Source: Streptomyces sp. NBC_00461
Lineage (GTDB): Bacteria; Actinomycetota; Actinomycetes; Streptomycetales; Streptomycetaceae
DNA length: 64,000 nucleotides
Assembly: GCF_036013935.1 (NCBI RefSeq)
Contig: NZ_CP107902.1
Span: forward strand, 2,451,001 to 2,515,000
Direction of reading: 5' to 3'
The notes under the pieces were generated by a model. That model was not told the origin of the DNA and made no database searches. It was given only the letters and a program-made list of their open reading frames with translations. Shown here piece after piece: positions 34,625 through 42,271 of the stretch. Position numbers and translations under genes: made by a program. The number at the start of each line of letters is the position of its first letter. The first letter of the stretch is position 1.

Positions 34625-37123
34625 GTGATCCGCCAAGACGCCCTCGACCTCCTGCCCGTCCGTTCCGCCGTGCCCGCCCTGCGGGACGCGCTGGAGGGGC
34701 ACGGTACGGCCGTGCTGTGCGCGCCGCCCGGCACCGGCAAGACCACTCTGGTGCCGCTCGCCCTGGCCGGACTGCTCGGGGAGGGTCCCGCACGACGGGT
34801 CGTCGTCGCCGAGCCGAGGCGGATCGCGGCGCGGGCGGCGGCACGGCGGATGGCGTGGCTGCTGGGCGAGAAGGCCGGCGACAGCGTCGGCTACACCGTG
34901 CGCGGCGAGCGGGTCGTCGGACGCCGCGCGCGCGTGGAGGTCGTCACGACGGGTGTGCTGCTGCAGCGGCTGCAGCGCGACCAGGAGTTGACCGGCGTCG
35001 ACGTGGTGGTGCTCGACGAGTGTCATGAGCGGCACCTGGACGCGGACACCACGGCGGCGTTCCTGTGGGACGTGCGGCAGACGCTGCGGCCGGAGCTGCG
35101 GCTGGTGGCCGCGTCGGCGACGACCGACGCGCAGGGGTGGGCGCGGCTGCTGGGCGGGGCGCCGGTGGTGGAGGCGGGCGGGGTCCTGCATCCGGTCGAC
35201 GTGGTGTGGGCGCCGCCCCCGCGGCCCATGCGTCCGCCGCACGGCATGCGGGTCGATCCGGCGCTGCCGGCGTACGTGGCGTCGGTGGTGCGGCGGGCCC
35301 TGGCCGAGCGGGAGGGGGACGTGCTGTGCTTCCTGCCGGGTGTCGGTGAGATCGCGCGCGTGGCAGGGCAGCTGGGGGACCTGGGCGGCGTCGAGGTGCT
35401 GCAGGTGCACGGGCGGACGCCCGCGGCCGTGCAGGACGCGGTGCTGGCTTCGGGGCAGCGGCGCCGGGTGGTGCTGGCGACCTCGGTGGCCGAGTCGTCA
35501 CTGACGGTGCCGGGTGTGCGGGTGGTCGTCGACTCGGGGCTGGCGCGGGAGCCGCGCGTCGACCACGCGCGCGGGCTGAGCGCGCTGACGACGGTGCGCG
35601 CCTCGCAGGCGGCCGGGCGGCAGCGGGCGGGGCGCGCCGGGCGTGAGGCCCCGGGTGCGGTGTACCGGTGCTGGGCGGAGGCCGAGGACGCCCGGCTGCC
35701 GCGTTTCCCTTCGCCGGAGATCAAGGTGGCCGATCTGACGGCGTTCGCCCTGCAGACGGCGTGCTGGGGCGATCCGGACGCGTCGGGCCTCGCGCTGCTG
35801 GATCCTCCGCCGGGCGGGGCGATGGCCGCGGCGCGGGGTGTGCTGACGGCCATCGGCGCGGTGGACGCCGCCGGCCGGGCCACGGACAGGGGCGTTCGAC
35901 TGGCCCGCCTTGGGCTGCACCCTCGGCTCGGGCGGGCGCTGCTGGACGCCGGTGCCGATCGGGCCGCCGAGGTGGTGGCGCTGCTGAGCGAGGAGGCGCC
36001 ACGGGAGTACGGGGACGACCTCGCCGGTGCGTTGCGGGCGGCCCGGAGCGGGGGTGACGGGTATGCGACGCGCTGGCGTACGGAGGTGCGGCGGCTGCGG
36101 ACCGTCTCGGCACAGTTCGCCGAGCCGGCCGCCGGTGCCCCTCTCCCCGGGGAACACGACCTTGCCGGACTCGTCGCCGCCCTCGCCTTTCCCGAGCGCG
36201 TCGCGAAAGCCGACGGCGGCTCCTACCTCATGACCTCCGGCACCCGCGCCGAACTGCGTGACGGATCCGCCCTCCGCGGGGCCCCCTGGATCGCCGTGGC
36301 CGTCGCCGACCGGCCCGTCGGCAAGGGGCACGCGCGCGTGCAGCTCGCCGCCGCGGTGGACCAGGACATCGCCCTGACGGCGGCCGCGTCCCTGTACTCC
36401 GAGGCCCAGGAGGTCCACTGGGCCGACGGGGACGTCGTCGCGCGCCACGTCGAGCGGCTGGGGGCGATCGAGCTCACGGCGCGGCCGTTGCGCGACGCCG
36501 ACCCCGCCCTCGTACGGACCGCCCTGCTCGAAGGTCTACGGCAGGAATGGCTCGGCCTGTTGCGCTGGTCCCCCGACGCCGGCGTACTGCGGCAGCGGCT
36601 GGCGTTCCTTCATGCGCACCTCGGTGGTAGCTGGCCCGACGTGTCCGACGACGCGCTCCACGCGCGCGTGGACGAATGGCTGGAGCCGGAGTTGAGCCGG
36701 GCTCGACGGCGCGCCGACCTGGCGCGGATCGATGCCGGGCAGGCGCTCGCCCGGCTGCTGCCGTGGGCCTCCGGGGAGGCCGGCCGGCTGGACGAGCTCG
36801 CCCCGGAGCGCATCACCGTACCGAGTGGATCCAGAATCCGGATCGACTACGGCAATCCCGAACAGCCCGTACTCGCCGTGAAGTTGCAGGAGATGTTCGG
36901 GCTGCACGAGTCGCCCGCCGTCGCGGGGGTGCCGTTGCTCGTGCATCTCCTGTCCCCCGCCGGGCGCCCGGCCGCCGTCACCGCCGATCTCGCCTCCTTC
37001 TGGAAGGAGGGCTACAAGGGCGTACGGGCGGAGCTGCGCGGCCGGTATCCGAAGCATCCCTGGCCCGAGGATCCGGCCGCCGCGGAGCCGACGCGGCACA
37101 CCAACGCGCGGCTCAGGCGGTGA
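34625..37123 (+). CDS. hrpB: ATP-dependent helicase HrpB
   Basis: 832 residues, DEAH/RHA-type helicase. Walker A is APPGTGKTT, motif II is LDECHERH, motif III ASATTDA, motif VI QRAGRAGREAPG. The HA2 region follows (residues about 380-470), and the C-terminal HrpB domain ends with KEGYKGVRAELRGRYPKHPWPEDP, the family signature. Its cellular role is unclear in most bacteria. GTG start. Its end overlaps the convergent DUF3068 gene by 11 bases. Confidence 0.95.
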   Translation: MIRQDALDLLPVRSAVPALRDALEGHGTAVLCAPPGTGKTTLVPLALAGLLGEGPARRVVVAEPRRIAARAAARRMAWLLGEKAGDSVGYTVRGERVVGRRARVEVVTTGVLLQRLQRDQELTGVDVVVLDECHERHLDADTTAAFLWDVRQTLRPELRLVAASATTDAQGWARLLGGAPVVEAGGVLHPVDVVWAPPPRPMRPPHGMRVDPALPAYVASVVRRALAEREGDVLCFLPGVGEIARVAGQLGDLGGVEVLQVHGRTPAAVQDAVLASGQRRRVVLATSVAESSLTVPGVRVVVDSGLAREPRVDHARGLSALTTVRASQAAGRQRAGRAGREAPGAVYRCWAEAEDARLPRFPSPEIKVADLTAFALQTACWGDPDASGLALLDPPPGGAMAAARGVLTAIGAVDAAGRATDRGVRLARLGLHPRLGRALLDAGADRAAEVVALLSEEAPREYGDDLAGALRAARSGGDGYATRWRTEVRRLRTVSAQFAEPAAGAPLPGEHDLAGLVAALAFPERVAKADGGSYLMTSGTRAELRDGSALRGAPWIAVAVADRPVGKGHARVQLAAAVDQDIALTAAASLYSEAQEVHWADGDVVARHVERLGAIELTARPLRDADPALVRTALLEGLRQEWLGLLRWSPDAGVLRQRLAFLHAHLGGSWPDVSDDALHARVDEWLEPELSRARRRADLARIDAGQALARLLPWASGEAGRLDELAPERITVPSGSRIRIDYGNPEQPVLAVKLQEMFGLHESPAVAGVPLLVHLLSPAGRPAAVTADLASFWKEGYKGVRAELRGRYPKHPWPEDPAAAEPTRHTNARLRR

Positions 37124-38105
37124 CCGGTTCCGGCGTGGACGACTCGGCCGGTTCCGGATCGCCCGGGCGGCGGCCGCGTGCCTCCAGGTAGAGGGAGAGG
37201 GACAGGAGCAGGACGCCCAGGGCCAGGAAGCCCCAGGGCAGGTACGACGTCAGCAGCAGGACGAGGGTGCGGTTGGACTTGACCAGGTCGACCGTGTGCC
37301 TGATGTAGTCCTCGCGCATCTTCACGTCACCGGCGAACGCCGTTACCTTGTCGCGGCCGCCGAGCAGGGTGCCGCCGCGGAGTTCCTCCTTGTGGAGTTC
37401 CTCGCCGTAGACGGGAGCACCGGTGACGGGCTCGACCCAGAACCTGCGGACCGTGGTGTACCAGCGGGTGGTGCCGGTCTTGGCGACCGAATCGGGGGTG
37501 ATGCCCTTGACCGGCATGGTCCTGGGGAACGCCACCTTGGTCCAGGGGATGGTCTGCTCGAAGTAGTAGACCTTGAGGCCGCGGAAGTTCCGCGTCCCCT
37601 TGTAGTGGATGGGGTTGGTGGTGCGGGTCTGGGCGTCGAAGTACTCGTAGTCCCGTTGCTGCGTCAGGAACGGCCACTTGAACTCGATGCCGTCCCGTTT
37701 CACCGGTGCGCCGTCGACCATCTCGCCGGTGGCGTGGACCGGGGCCTGGCTGTGGGCATCGAAGATGTAGCGCTCGGGGATGCGGGAGACCATCTTCCCG
37801 TCGGGGCCCTGGACGTAGGACAGGCCGTCCCAGACGACGACGTCACGGCCTGCCGTCCTCTCGATCTCCTTCGCGGCCTCCACGTTGCCCTTGAGGGTCT
37901 GCACGATGGTGACCTCGGAGACCCTGCGTGCCTTCATCGTGCCGTAGTCGAGGAGGGTCGCGCCCTTCGCCTCCAGCACCATGTCCTGGTACTGGTCGGC
38001 CGGGATCTTGGCGAGACGGGGGAAGGCGTACCAGCGCAGCATCGGGGACAGAGCCGCGAAGAACACGGCGAAGGCGAGCAGGACCAGACTGGCCTTGCGG
38101 CGCAT
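37113..38105 (-). CDS. DUF3068 (PorA-like) membrane protein
   Basis: 330 residues with a membrane helix at each end: residues 5-25 (SLVLLAFAVFFAALSPML) and about 280-305 (LVLLLTSYLPWGFLALGVLL). The 250 residues between them lie outside the membrane and are rich in beta strands. This is the DUF3068 layout found in mycolic and non-mycolic actinobacteria. GGGAGG precedes the ATG. It lies 21 bases behind the SPW_0924 gene. Confidence 0.85.
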   Translation of the reverse strand: MRRKASLVLLAFAVFFAALSPMLRWYAFPRLAKIPADQYQDMVLEAKGATLLDYGTMKARRVSEVTIVQTLKGNVEAAKEIERTAGRDVVVWDGLSYVQGPDGKMVSRIPERYIFDAHSQAPVHATGEMVDGAPVKRDGIEFKWPFLTQQRDYEYFDAQTRTTNPIHYKGTRNFRGLKVYYFEQTIPWTKVAFPRTMPVKGITPDSVAKTGTTRWYTTVRRFWVEPVTGAPVYGEELHKEELRGGTLLGGRDKVTAFAGDVKMREDYIRHTVDLVKSNRTLVLLLTSYLPWGFLALGVLLLSLSLYLEARGRRPGDPEPAESSTPEPVTA

Positions 38106-38126
38106 CTCGGCCTCCCTACCGGGCGG

Positions 38127-38261
38127 TTACGGGTGTGCGGGCACCGTCGTCAGCAGCGGTTTCGGGGACGTCTTGCCCGTGGGACCGCCCATGGCCGTGA
38201 TCGTGAGGATCAGCGCGAACGCGAGGGCGAGACCGGTCGCGGCGGCGATCAGGGCGCGCAT
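38127..38261 (-). CDS. SPW_0924 family small protein
   Basis: 44 residues: a single hydrophobic segment (LIAAATGLALAFALILTI) and a short tail with KTSPKPLLTTVP. This sequence pattern is that of the Streptomyces SPW_0924 family. GGGAGG lies upstream of the ATG at 38261. Likely a membrane-anchored peptide co-transcribed with DUF3068. Function unknown. Confidence 0.8.
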   Translation of the reverse strand: MRALIAAATGLALAFALILTITAMGGPTGKTSPKPLLTTVPAHP

Positions 38262-38360
38262 GCCTGCCTCCCGACGGAGTGGAACCGCATGGAACTGATA
38301 CATCGTCAGGTCCGGCACCGTAGCAACGGGTGGGCGAGATGAGAACACGTTGCACACACA

Positions 38361-38404
38361 ACGAGCGCGGCGCTCCCTCCGGTCGGGGGGAGCGCCGCGC
38401 TCGT
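38361..38404 (-). terminator. Terminator of the lytic transglycosylase gene
   Basis: A perfect 17-bp stem (ACGAGCGCGGCGCTCCC with 38388-38404) around a 10-base loop, starting 14 bases past the stop at 38418. Confidence 0.88.
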
Positions 38405-38417
38405 CTCGTACGGAGAA

Positions 38418-40142
38418 CTACGAGCTGGGGCTCGGGCTCGGGCTCACGGACGGGCTGGGGCTTGCCGAGGCGGCGGGAGCCACGGTCAGCGGGACGTTGA
38501 GCGCGGCACCGCCCGCGGTGGTGACGCGGAGCATGAAGGTGCCGGTGTTGTCGTCGGAGTACAGCTTCGGCAGCTTCAGCACGCCCTTGGCGTCCGTCTT
38601 GAGGCCCGTCAGCGTGCGTACGGGCTTGCCGTCGGCGTCCTTGAAGTACGGGCCCTTGTCGTCCTCGGTCGGGTCGAGCACCGACTTGATCAGGGTCGCG
38701 GTGACGGCGACTTTGTCCGCGACGGCGCCCTTGTAGGTGGCCTTCACCTCGGCCTGGTCGGCGAACTCGCCGCCCGGGGTGCAGGTCAGCGCCGTGTCGC
38801 TGGTACGGACGAGGGTGTCGGCGACGCGCTCGGTGACGGTGGCGGTGTAGTCGAGGCCGGTGACCGAACGGCCCACGACGGTGGCGCGGACGGTGACGTC
38901 GCCGGTCTTCTCGCCCGCCCGCAGCGCGGGGGCGACGGCCACGCCGGAGCTGTTGGTGACGACCGTGGCGACGCGCTCGCCACCGGTGAAGGCGGTGTCG
39001 GTGTCGCCGACGACGGTGAAGCGGACCCTGACCCTGCCGACCGCCATGCCGGCCTTGGTCTCGGCCCTGGTGCTGATCTGCTTGGTGAACGCGTCGCCGG
39101 CCATCGCGGTGAGCTTCGCGGTGCCCGCGTCCTCCAGGTGGTCGACCGTGTCGGTGGGGGTCGGGGTGGGAGTGGGGGTGGGCGACGGACTGCCGGGCGT
39201 CGACGGGGCGGTGGGGCCGGTGCCGTTGCCCGGCCTGGTCGGGCCCGAACCCGGCTTCGACCTGCCCGGCTGCGAGGGCGACGGAGACGGGCCGGCGCCC
39301 GGCGAGTCGTCGCTGCGGCCCGAGGGGACACTGCCGCTGCCGTTCGGGATCTCGTGGGTGCCCTTGCGGTAGTACTCCAGCCACGACAGGACGAGGTTCA
39401 GGTAGTCCTGCGAGTTGTTGTAGCTGAGGATCGCGCGGTTGAGGTCGGACGGGGTCGACAGGTCCCAGTCGTAGCGGCACAGGTAGTGGCCGGCGGCGAG
39501 GGCGGCGTCGTACACGTTGTTGGGGTCCTTGGCCCCGTCGCCGTTGCCGTCGCGGCCCGCCCAGGCCCAGGTGGAGGGGATGAACTGCATGGGGCCCACG
39601 GCCTGGTCGTACGAGCTGTTGCCGTCGTACTTGCCGCCGTCGGTGTCCTTGATCATCGCGAAGCCGTTGCCGTCGAGCTGCGGACCGAGGATCGGGGAGA
39701 TCGTGGTGCCGTCGGCGGAGACGCGGCCGCCGCGGGCCTGGCTCGACTCGACCTTGCCGATCGCGGCGAGCAGCTGCCAGGGCAGGTTGCAGCCGGGCTT
39801 GGACTCGCGCAGCTCGGCCTCGGCCTTCTTGTAGGCGTCGAGGACGGTCGCGGGTATGCCGGACTCGGAGCCGCCCTGCGCCACGGGGGTGCCGCTGGCG
39901 GACGGTGAGGGGCTCGGGCTGTGCAGCGGCGGCAGATCCGTGTAGTACGGCGAGTTGCCGGTGGCGGCGCCGGCGTCCGCGGTCGCGTCGGGAGAGGGCT
40001 GGGCGTCCGAGGCGGTCCGTCTGCCGTGGTCGTCGACGGTCACCCCCGGAGCCTGAGAGGCGGACAGAGCCGCTACCGCGACCGCTGCCACGGCGGTGGT
40101 CGCCGCCCCTTTGGCCAGCCTCCTGCCGAATTGCGCCGCCAT
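38418..40142 (-). CDS. Secreted lytic transglycosylase with Ig-like repeats
   Basis: 574 residues. Signal peptide at 1-33 (RRLAKGAATTAVAAVAVAALSASQA). An SLT/MltB-like domain at about 100-270 has the catalytic Glu in IGKVESSQA and AVGPMQFIPSTW. A Pro/Ser/Thr linker with (PT)n leads to two or three Ig-like (Big_1-type) repeats at about 340-560 (VRFTVVGDTDTAFTGG; AVADKVAVTATLI). The chain ends in another Ser/Pro repeat. It cleaves peptidoglycan during growth or differentiation. GGGAGGGG precedes ATG 40142. Confidence 0.88.
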   Translation of the reverse strand: MAAQFGRRLAKGAATTAVAAVAVAALSASQAPGVTVDDHGRRTASDAQPSPDATADAGAATGNSPYYTDLPPLHSPSPSPSASGTPVAQGGSESGIPATVLDAYKKAEAELRESKPGCNLPWQLLAAIGKVESSQARGGRVSADGTTISPILGPQLDGNGFAMIKDTDGGKYDGNSSYDQAVGPMQFIPSTWAWAGRDGNGDGAKDPNNVYDAALAAGHYLCRYDWDLSTPSDLNRAILSYNNSQDYLNLVLSWLEYYRKGTHEIPNGSGSVPSGRSDDSPGAGPSPSPSQPGRSKPGSGPTRPGNGTGPTAPSTPGSPSPTPTPTPTPTDTVDHLEDAGTAKLTAMAGDAFTKQISTRAETKAGMAVGRVRVRFTVVGDTDTAFTGGERVATVVTNSSGVAVAPALRAGEKTGDVTVRATVVGRSVTGLDYTATVTERVADTLVRTSDTALTCTPGGEFADQAEVKATYKGAVADKVAVTATLIKSVLDPTEDDKGPYFKDADGKPVRTLTGLKTDAKGVLKLPKLYSDDNTGTFMLRVTTAGGAALNVPLTVAPAASASPSPSVSPSPSPSS

Positions 40143-40512
40143 AGAGTGAACCCCTCCCGTGAACGCACCAGCGTCCGTCTTCGTCCTGTCGGGCACTCAC
40201 TGCGCCCGCCCTTGTTGTGACGATCGACCCGGCGTGCGGGTTGCCCTCGATGTTGCTCTTGTATCGCTCGTGTCACTGGTGCCACCGGCGTCCCCGGCAT
40301 CGCTGTCGAGTTGCCCTGTTCGCGTGTTCGAACGTGCTGTCGGCGCGGTGACCCAGGCGACCCTACGACAACTTCCTTTCCACGGGGACCCGTTCGTGCC
40401 CGATATTCACCGGTTGGCCATGTGCGGCCGGGGCACAATCGCGGCACGCATACTGGACCGAAGTGATCACCCGGGCTGCCCGCTCGGGCAACGCCCCGTG
40501 TGAGGAGCCCAG
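40143..40512. other. Divergent intergenic region, 370 bases
   Basis: Separates the transglycosylase and DUF4184 genes. I see no gene. A short hairpin TGCCCG-ct-CGGGCA lies at 40477-40490, just ahead of the DUF4184 ribosome site. I looked for a c-di-AMP (ydaO) riboswitch, common before Streptomyces cell-wall hydrolases, and did not recognise one. Confidence 0.5.
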
Positions 40513-41415
40513 TTGCCGTTCACGCTGAGCCATGCGGCCGCCGTACTGCCCGCGGTGCGCGCCGACGGGACCGGTCGAGGTCGGCTGATTCCGGCCGTGC
40601 TCGTGGCCGGCTCCTTCGCGCCGGATATGACCTATTACGCGGCGAGTGCGGTGTCCCGGGCGATGGAGTTCGGAGACGTCACGCACTCCTTCCCCGGCGT
40701 CTTCACGGTCGATGTGCTGGTGGCCTGGGCGCTGGTCGGGCTGTGGCTGCTGCTGCGCGAGCCGCTGGTGGCGCTGCTGCCACGGGCCTGGCAACCTCGG
40801 CCGGCCGCCCTGCTGCACTGCGGGGCCCCACGCGCGCGCGTCCGGCCGTCCCTGATGGCCCGGTGGTACGCCTCCGCCGCACTCGGCGCCCTGACCCACG
40901 TCGTGTGGGACGCCTTCACCCACCTCGACCGCTGGGGCATGCGACTCTTCCCCGTCCTGGGACACAAGGTCGACGGCTTCCCCCTGTACTGGTACCTGCA
41001 GTACGGCGGCTCGGCGGTGGCTGCGGGCGTGATCGCGGTGTGGGTGGGGTGGGCGTTGCGGCGGGAGTCGGCGGGGGTGACGTCCACCGGCGGGCCGGTG
41101 AGCGCGGGACCATCTGGTGACGGGCCGACGGGTGTCGCCTTGCTGTCGGTACGGGACCGGTGGTGGGCCGGTGCCTTGATCGGCGGGTGTGCGGCGGTTG
41201 GGGCCGTGCAGCGCGCGACCCGGTGGTGGGCGTACTGGGGCTCGACCGCGAAGCCGTGGGAACTCATCCCGACGTTGTGCTTCGGAGCGGGCGCGGGGCT
41301 CGTGCTGGGTCTGCTGCTGTACGCGGTGGGAGTCAGGATGTGGCGCCGCCCCACGCCGAACGCCGCGGAACCGGAGCCGGTCACTGCCGACTGGGGTCGA
41401 CCGGGACGTGGGTGA
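40513..41415 (+). CDS. DUF4184 integral membrane protein
   Basis: 300 residues, about six membrane helices. The N-terminus MPFTLSHAAAVLP and the motifs SFAPDMTYY and ALTHVVWDAFTHLDRWG are those of DUF4184; the paired His/Asp residues suggest a metal-dependent membrane hydrolase, but no activity is known to me. TTG start 40513 with GAGGAG upstream. Confidence 0.88.
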   Translation: MPFTLSHAAAVLPAVRADGTGRGRLIPAVLVAGSFAPDMTYYAASAVSRAMEFGDVTHSFPGVFTVDVLVAWALVGLWLLLREPLVALLPRAWQPRPAALLHCGAPRARVRPSLMARWYASAALGALTHVVWDAFTHLDRWGMRLFPVLGHKVDGFPLYWYLQYGGSAVAAGVIAVWVGWALRRESAGVTSTGGPVSAGPSGDGPTGVALLSVRDRWWAGALIGGCAAVGAVQRATRWWAYWGSTAKPWELIPTLCFGAGAGLVLGLLLYAVGVRMWRRPTPNAAEPEPVTADWGRPGRG

Positions 41416-41442
41416 GGGGGCCTGCGGTCACGACGCACACCC

Positions 41443-41705
41443 TGACCGCCGGTCAGTGCCCGAAACGCCTCCGCCCCGGCGAACAGAGTAAGGGTGCTCG
41501 CAAGTCCCCCACGTACACCCTGACCGTTGGTCAACGCCCGGCGCCGCCGTCCCGGCCCAAGAAAGAAGGGTGCGCGGGCCCGAGGCACACCATGACCGTC
41601 GGTCAGTACCCGGCGCCGCCGTCCCGGCCCAAGAAACAAGGGTGCGCGGGCCCGAGGCACACCATGACCGTCGGTCAGCGCCCAGCGCCGTCGTCCCGGC
41701 GCTCG
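41443..41705. repeat. 72-bp tandem array copying the end of the next gene
   Basis: TGACCGNNGGTCA occurs at 41443, 41521, 41593 and 41665, spaced 78, 72 and 72 bases. The units 41534-41605 and 41606-41677 are nearly identical over 72 bases; the outermost one is diverged. The unit at 41665 contains the TGA stop of the minus-strand gene at 41675-42043, and the other copies repeat that gene's last codons (RRDDGAGR-stop, RDGGAGY-stop, RDGGAGR-stop). No other gene is convincing in 41416-41674. Confidence 0.85.
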
Positions 41706-42043
41706 GTGAGGGTGCCCGTGGTGACGATGAAGACGGGGATCGTAGGGGTGGCTCGGGCGGCACTGGCGTGGCGGGTACGGGCGATGAGTGCGGTCAGGTA
41801 GCTGCGGCCCAGTCCGGCCCATAGCCGCCAGACGGACGGCTCTCCCGGGGTCGGTGCGGGGCGGCGCAGTCGGCGGCGGAGTCTCTTCGCCGTGCGGCGC
41901 AGGACGACAACGAGGTCGGTGGGGATGCGGGCGGTGCTTGCGCGGGCTGCGAAGGCCGGCATCGGCGCGGGCGGTGCGGCGGACGCCGCCTCGGCACTCG
42001 CCTGTGCTCTCGCCGGCCGGCGGTTGAGCATGCGTATACCCAT
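41675..42043 (-). CDS. Conserved hypothetical basic protein beside polA
   Basis: 122 residues, very basic in the middle (LRRTAKRLRRRLRRPAP), preceded by an Ala-rich segment and STARIPTDL. A hydrophobic C-terminal part (TPTIPVFIVTTG) follows. I recall similar small proteins next to polA in Streptomyces. The start ATG 42043 is chosen for its aggatg site; the frame is open to 42151. The stop codon lies inside a repeat unit. Confidence 0.65.
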   Translation of the reverse strand: MGIRMLNRRPARAQASAEAASAAPPAPMPAFAARASTARIPTDLVVVLRRTAKRLRRRLRRPAPTPGEPSVWRLWAGLGRSYLTALIARTRHASAARATPTIPVFIVTTGTLTERRDDGAGR

Positions 42044-42206
42044 GCCCGCATCCTGACGGGGCCAAGGCGGTGGCGCCCTTTTCGCGGGGGCCACCTGAGT
42101 GACGGGCCCTGCGGCGACCAGCCGTAGAGCACGCAGAGCGCTCCGCACCACCGCAGCCGCCCCCGGCTCCGTCGATCCACACCGGTGGCGGGCCGCCCGC
42201 CAGGCC

Positions 42207-42263
42207 GGCGGAGCGTGGGTTTCGGCATCGAGCGGCTGCGCGCAGCCGAACCCCCGCTCCGCC
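42207..42263 (-). terminator. polA terminator
   Basis: GGCGGAGCG (42207-42215) pairs perfectly with CGCTCCGCC (42255-42263), and the stem continues with GGGTTTCGG against CCGAACCC. It starts 9 bases beyond the polA stop. Confidence 0.85.
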
Positions 42264-42271
42264 GCCGGAGG

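Noticed and set aside
40143..40512. c-di-AMP riboswitch before the lytic transglycosylase
   Set aside because: The conserved ydaO core sequences were not recognisable on the minus strand.
41443..41705. CRISPR array
   Set aside because: Spacing is regular, but the whole 72-base unit is repeated with no variable spacers, and there are no cas genes.
41160..41801. Plus-strand frame through the 72-bp repeats
   Set aside because: The minus-strand gene at 41675-42043 explains the right part, and the repeats carry its stop codons; the plus frame has no start signal or family resemblance.
40635..42182. 515-residue minus-strand frame over DUF4184 and the repeats
   Set aside because: It is Arg/Pro-rich shadow sequence opposite the DUF4184 gene and in another frame from the small gene at 41675.
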